The notes below the pieces were generated by a model. It was not told the DNA's origin. It worked only from the letters and a program-made list of their open reading frames with translations, and made no database searches. This document shows, piece after piece, positions 4,812 to 7,833 of a stretch of DNA of 7,833 nt (within the stretch, counting starts at the first letter, position 1; the number at the start of each line of letters is the position of its first letter). This DNA is from Porticoccaceae bacterium UBA1989 (GTDB lineage Bacteria > Pseudomonadota > Gammaproteobacteria > Pseudomonadales > Porticoccaceae): NCBI GenBank assembly GCA_002335945.1, contig DDDD01000088.1:60050-67882 (forward strand). The letters run 5' to 3'. The position numbers and the translations under genes were made by a program.

Positions 4812-7445
4812 ATGAGAGACCCAGCACCGCAAACCATTTATCTGAACGACTATAAAGTCAGCCCATTCCTAATTAACAAAACGGATTTAGTGTTTGACTT
4901 AGGTGAACATAGCACCAGAGTAACAACGACTTTGAGGGTTGAGCGCAATCCTCAGAGTACTGAGCAAGATTCGGTAATTGTATTTCATGGCAGTGCAGAT
5001 TTAGATCTTCAGTCAGTACAGATTAATGGCCAGCTATTGGGCGAGGGAGACTATGTTCAAGACAGTGATTCTCTGACCCTAAACAACATGCCAGATAGCG
5101 GCGTTATTACCACTGAGGTACTTATAAAGCCCCAGTTAAACACCACCATGATGGGTCTTTACCGCTCCCGCACTATGTATTGCACCCAGTGTGAAGCAGA
5201 GGGCTTTCGTGATATTACCTATTATCTGGATCGCCCGGATGTGATGTCTGAATTCACCACCAGAGTCATCGCCGATAAGGCCACCTATCCTGTGCTGCTC
5301 TCAAATGGTAACCCCACTGAACAGGGTGATCTTGAGGGTGGCAAGCATTTTGTTACCTGGCACGATCCCTTTAAAAAGCCGGCCTATTTATTTGCCTTAG
5401 TGGCTGGAACTTTGGCCTGTGTGGAAGATAGCTTTACCACAATGTCTGGCCGCGACATCAAACTGCAAATATTTGTCGAAGAAAAAGATTTAGATAAATG
5501 TGCCCATGCCATGTTGTCGTTGAAAAATTCTATGGCATGGGACGAACAAACCTATGGCCGAGAATACGACCTCGATATCTTTATGATTGTGGCCGTTGAT
5601 GATTTCAATATGGGGGCCATGGAAAACAAAGGGCTGAATATTTTTAATACCTCAGCGGTTCTGGCCAATCCAAGAACCACTACTGATGCTTCTTTTCAGC
5701 GGGTAGAAGCCATTGTTGCTCATGAGTATTTTCATAATTGGTCGGGCAATCGCATCACCTGTCGTGACTGGTTTCAATTAAGTTTAAAAGAAGGCTTTAC
5801 TGTTTATCGGGATTCGCAATTTTCTGCGGATATGAACTCTGCCACAGTAAAGCGTATCGAGGATGCATCCTATCTTCGCACCCACCAGTTTGCTGAAGAT
5901 GGTGGCCCCATGTCCCATCCGGTGCAGCCAGACTCCTATATGGAGATCAATAATTTTTATACCCTAACGGTATACGAAAAAGGCTCAGAAGTTGTGGGTA
6001 TGATCCGTACCCTGCTGGGACCTGATACCTTTAGAGAAGGCAGCGACCTGTACTTTGATCGTCACGACGGTCAGGCAGTCACCATCGAAGAATTTGTGCG
6101 GGCCATGGAAGATGCCAGTGGCCGCGATCTCACTCAGTTCCGCCGCTGGTATAAGCAGTCGGGTACCCCTGTATTAAAAGTGCGATCTCAGCATGATGCA
6201 GAAACGCAAACCTTAGCCCTAGACTTTGGACAGAGCTGTCCAGCGACACCAGGTCAGAGCGAAAAACTGCCCTTTGTTATTCCCGTTAAACTGGGCCTAG
6301 TTGGCGAGAAAGGTAACGACCTTGTACTCAATGCCAATGGCGATACCGAGATTATTTATGAGCTTACCGAGGCCAAACAAACACTGCTAATCGAGGGAGT
6401 AGGGGAGTCAGCAGTACCCTCGTTGCTGCGAGGTTTGTCCGCACCGGTAAAGCTCGACTACGGCTATAGCGCAGAGCAGCTAGCCCATCTGATGGCTAAT
6501 GATAGTGATGGTTTTAATCGCTGGGATGCCAGCCAGACATTATGTCTTGGTGTATTGAAGCAGCTGACCCAAGATAGCCTGCGCGATCGTCCGATGGCCC
6601 TCAATAGCCAGGTAATAGACGCCTACAGTGCACTGTTAACCGATGAATCCCTTGACCCGGCAATGGTCGCCCTGATGTTGCAGTTGCCCAGTGAAGCATT
6701 GCTCCACGAAGAGGCAGAGATTATTCATGCAGCGGCCATTCATGACGCTCGGAGTTTTGTACGCACGGCGTTGGCGGGCTCATTAGTAGACCAATTTATG
6801 GCTCTCTACCAGTGCCATAATACCCAGCCAATCTATGCCCCCGATGCACAACAAATCGGTAGTCGTAGCCTTAAAAACGCTGCCCTCAACTATCTGATGT
6901 TGGTCGGTGACACAGGCATTGAATTAGCCTGGCAGCAGTTTAAATTGGCCGACAACATGACCGATAAGGCCGCGGCACTTAGCGCCCTAGTTAATTGCCC
7001 AGCAGCCTCTAAGTATGCAGAGCAGGCATTGGCTGAGTTTGAGGCAGAGTATCGCGACGAAGCACTGGTGATGAACCTGTGGCTACAGATTCAGGCGATT
7101 AATAGTCAGGCCGGTGGTTTAGCTCGGGTGCGTGACCTGATGAATCATTCAGCCTTCACCATGAGCAACCCCAACAAACTGAGAAGTTTAATTGGCGCAT
7201 TTTGTAATGCCAATCTGGTTAATTTCCATAACCCAGATGGTTCTGGCTATGAGTTTTTACAGCAGCAGGTGATTGCTCTGAATAATCAAAACCCTCAGGT
7301 AGCGGCTAGACTGGTGACACCTTTAACGCGCTGGAAACAGTTTCCCGAACCTAATAGCGGATTGATGCGCGAGGCGCTGCAGGCCATTGCTGATGAGCCC
7401 GGATTGGTCAAAGATGTGCTGGAAATTGCGACTAAGTCACTTTAG
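4812..7445 (+). CDS. pepN: Aminopeptidase N (M1 family zinc metallopeptidase)
   Basis: PepN removes N-terminal residues from peptides in the cytoplasm and is a main enzyme of late peptide turnover in enterobacteria. From ATG 4812 it has 877 residues (E. coli: 870) and aligns along its whole length. Active-site elements: Q126 and E128 in CTQCEAEGFR bind the substrate N-terminus, GAMEN is at 268-272, zinc ligands are H304 and H308 in HEYFH plus E327, the catalytic glutamate is E305, and Y388 in TVYEKGSEV is the transition-state tyrosine. The layout is an N-terminal beta domain (to ~200), the thermolysin-like domain (~200-445), a small beta domain (~446-550) and a C-terminal helical domain. The last keeps the conserved FTMSNPN...RSLIGAF and DGSGYEFL blocks. 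No signal peptide. It closes the operon; in many enterobacteria pyrD follows, but not within this window. Confidence 0.97.
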   Translation: MRDPAPQTIYLNDYKVSPFLINKTDLVFDLGEHSTRVTTTLRVERNPQSTEQDSVIVFHGSADLDLQSVQINGQLLGEGDYVQDSDSLTLNNMPDSGVITTEVLIKPQLNTTMMGLYRSRTMYCTQCEAEGFRDITYYLDRPDVMSEFTTRVIADKATYPVLLSNGNPTEQGDLEGGKHFVTWHDPFKKPAYLFALVAGTLACVEDSFTTMSGRDIKLQIFVEEKDLDKCAHAMLSLKNSMAWDEQTYGREYDLDIFMIVAVDDFNMGAMENKGLNIFNTSAVLANPRTTTDASFQRVEAIVAHEYFHNWSGNRITCRDWFQLSLKEGFTVYRDSQFSADMNSATVKRIEDASYLRTHQFAEDGGPMSHPVQPDSYMEINNFYTLTVYEKGSEVVGMIRTLLGPDTFREGSDLYFDRHDGQAVTIEEFVRAMEDASGRDLTQFRRWYKQSGTPVLKVRSQHDAETQTLALDFGQSCPATPGQSEKLPFVIPVKLGLVGEKGNDLVLNANGDTEIIYELTEAKQTLLIEGVGESAVPSLLRGLSAPVKLDYGYSAEQLAHLMANDSDGFNRWDASQTLCLGVLKQLTQDSLRDRPMALNSQVIDAYSALLTDESLDPAMVALMLQLPSEALLHEEAEIIHAAAIHDARSFVRTALAGSLVDQFMALYQCHNTQPIYAPDAQQIGSRSLKNAALNYLMLVGDTGIELAWQQFKLADNMTDKAAALSALVNCPAASKYAEQALAEFEAEYRDEALVMNLWLQIQAINSQAGGLARVRDLMNHSAFTMSNPNKLRSLIGAFCNANLVNFHNPDGSGYEFLQQQVIALNNQNPQVAARLVTPLTRWKQFPEPNSGLMREALQAIADEPGLVKDVLEIATKSL

Positions 7446-7460
7446 GTGAAATCTATTTAA

Positions 7461-7477
7461 TACTGGATATTCCAGTA
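7461..7477. repeat. Perfect inverted repeat just after pepN
   Basis: TACTGGA and TCCAGTA flank TAT, starting 15 nt after the pepN stop codon. No T-run follows, so it is not an intrinsic terminator by itself. It could be an operator for something downstream, an mRNA 3'-end stabilising hairpin or a transcription-factor half-site pair. Confidence 0.6.
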
Positions 7478-7497
7478 AATTAGAGGGCTGCAGGCGT

Positions 7498-7720
7498 ATT
7501 TTAGGATTTTATAGAGGGTTTTTGGTGCTGCGTGTCAGCGGTCCGGTGAATCTATGGACTAACCTTTAGGTATCAGTTCGATGATCTTGCACGATCTTAA
7601 TCGAGCTGATGCTCGGGTGGGCTGGTTGCTAAGACCTTGAGTATTGATTCCCGTTAATACGCCCCACCTGAGCGGTACTAACCCTAAATTTTAGGAGGCT
7701 TTTTTAAGCCTCCTTTTTTT
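7498..7720 (+). ncRNA. Candidate structured RNA (small RNA or pepN 3' UTR), unidentified
   Basis: Several potential helices follow each other and end in a strong + strand terminator. A: 7527-7530 with 7536-7539. B: 7540-7544 with 7556-7560. C: 7573-7582 with 7600-7609, 10 bp including one wobble. D: 7611-7621 with 7663-7673, 11 bp including one wobble, enclosing E: 7641-7648 with 7653-7660 around TCCC. A possible closing stem is 7498-7505 with 7683-7690 (one mismatch). I did not recognise 6S, tmRNA, RNase P, SRP, Spot 42 or a CsrB type, and found no convincing promoter inside, so it may instead be released from the pepN transcript. The pairing was found by eye, without an energy calculation. 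Confidence 0.4.
7693..7720 (+). terminator. Rho-independent terminator
   Basis: Perfect 9-bp arms AGGAGGCTT (7693-7701) and AAGCCTCCT (7706-7714) flank a TTTT loop and run into a T-tract ending at 7720. On the opposite strand no T-run follows the stem, so it acts on + strand transcripts. It is the likely end of the nadK-pepN operon and of any small RNA ahead of it. Confidence 0.92.
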
Positions 7721-7750
7721 ATGCGGGGAGTTTATTTGGGGGGGCTATTT

Positions 7751-7833
7751 GGCATTCTGGCTTACATTACGCCGTTCTGGGTTAAAGTTCGTCATTCTCG
7801 CTTACATTACGTCATTCTCGCGTAGGCGGGAAT
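7751..7833. repeat. Degenerate tandem array, four units in a 20-bp register, ending in a REP-like palindrome
   Basis: Units start at 7751, 7771, 7791 and 7811, exactly 20 nt apart. Unit 3 is GTCATTCTCGCTTACATTAC. Unit 1 differs from it at two positions, unit 2 is more diverged, and unit 4 shares the first 11 bases and then forms a palindrome. That palindrome has arms ATTCTCGC (7814-7821) and GCGGGAAT (7826-7833) around GTAG. The window ends at the palindrome, so the element probably continues. It belongs to the same GTCATYC family as the array next to nadK. Confidence 0.8.

Larger units (their letters stand above)
7446..7833. other. Intergenic region of 388 nt after pepN: dyad, structured stretch, terminator, repeat array
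   Basis: I see no convincing protein gene here. The longest notable small frame is 19 codons at 7581-7640 without a clear RBS. The region holds, in order: a perfect dyad at 7461-7477, potential hairpins from about 7498 to 7673, the terminator at 7693-7720, a G-run at 7738-7744 and the 20-bp repeat array from 7751 to the window edge. The hexamer TTTAGG occurs four times between the pepN stop and the terminator. Confidence 0.7.

Noticed and set aside
7581..7640. 19-codon open frame (starts MILHDLNRAD) in the region after pepN
   Set aside because: No clear RBS, lies within predicted hairpins C-D, and shows no residue bias typical of attenuator leader peptides.
7498..7720. 6S, tmRNA, RNase P, SRP, CsrB/RsmZ or a common riboswitch
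   Set aside because: Signature sequences I know for these families are absent; GGA motifs are few and not clearly in loops. The stretch is left as unidentified.
7751..7833. CRISPR array
   Set aside because: Units are contiguous and degenerate with no unique spacers, and no cas genes are present.

Overview
The window looks like ordinary chromosomal sequence from a marine-type gammaproteobacterium. I infer this from strong similarity of the proteins to E. coli NadK, PepN, AspC/TyrB and GlpG as I remember them, the gammaproteobacterial YeaC (DUF1315) and DUF2797 families, moderate base composition and dispersed REP-like palindromes. A Cellvibrionales/SAR92-like or Pseudomonas-related lineage would fit, but I cannot place it from sequence alone.

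Layout: positions 1-168 are the 3' end of an alpha/beta hydrolase on the + strand. A promoter follows, then a class I aspartate/aromatic aminotransferase (230-1423, +). Convergent to it, with 22 nt between the stop codons, is a shikimate-kinase-like P-loop kinase (1446-1946, -). The 245-nt gap between that gene and nadK is shared by two divergent genes. It holds a degenerate tandem array in a strict 19-bp register ending in a REP-like palindrome pair, then a TATAAT promoter with an overlapping dyad.

From 2192 to 7445 five + strand genes are tightly packed: nadK, a compact rhomboid protease, a YeaC/DUF1315 protein, a DUF2797 zinc-ribbon protein and pepN. The gaps are 29, 5, -1 (TAATG overlap) and 19 nt, which indicates one operon. 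It joins NADP synthesis, intramembrane proteolysis and peptide turnover to two uncharacterised families. I recall a similar order in Pseudomonas relatives, but could not check this.

After pepN, 7446-7833 has no convincing gene. It contains a perfect 7-bp dyad, about 220 nt with several consecutive potential hairpins that ends in a strong rho-independent terminator (7693-7720), and then a second degenerate array, here in a 20-bp register, ending in a palindrome of the same family as the one beside nadK. The structured stretch (candidate ncRNA or elaborate 3' UTR) and the two register-locked arrays are the least explained parts of the window.

For four genes the longest open frame starts too far upstream. 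I moved the starts of the kinase, nadK, DUF2797 and pepN to downstream ATGs that have ribosome binding sites.
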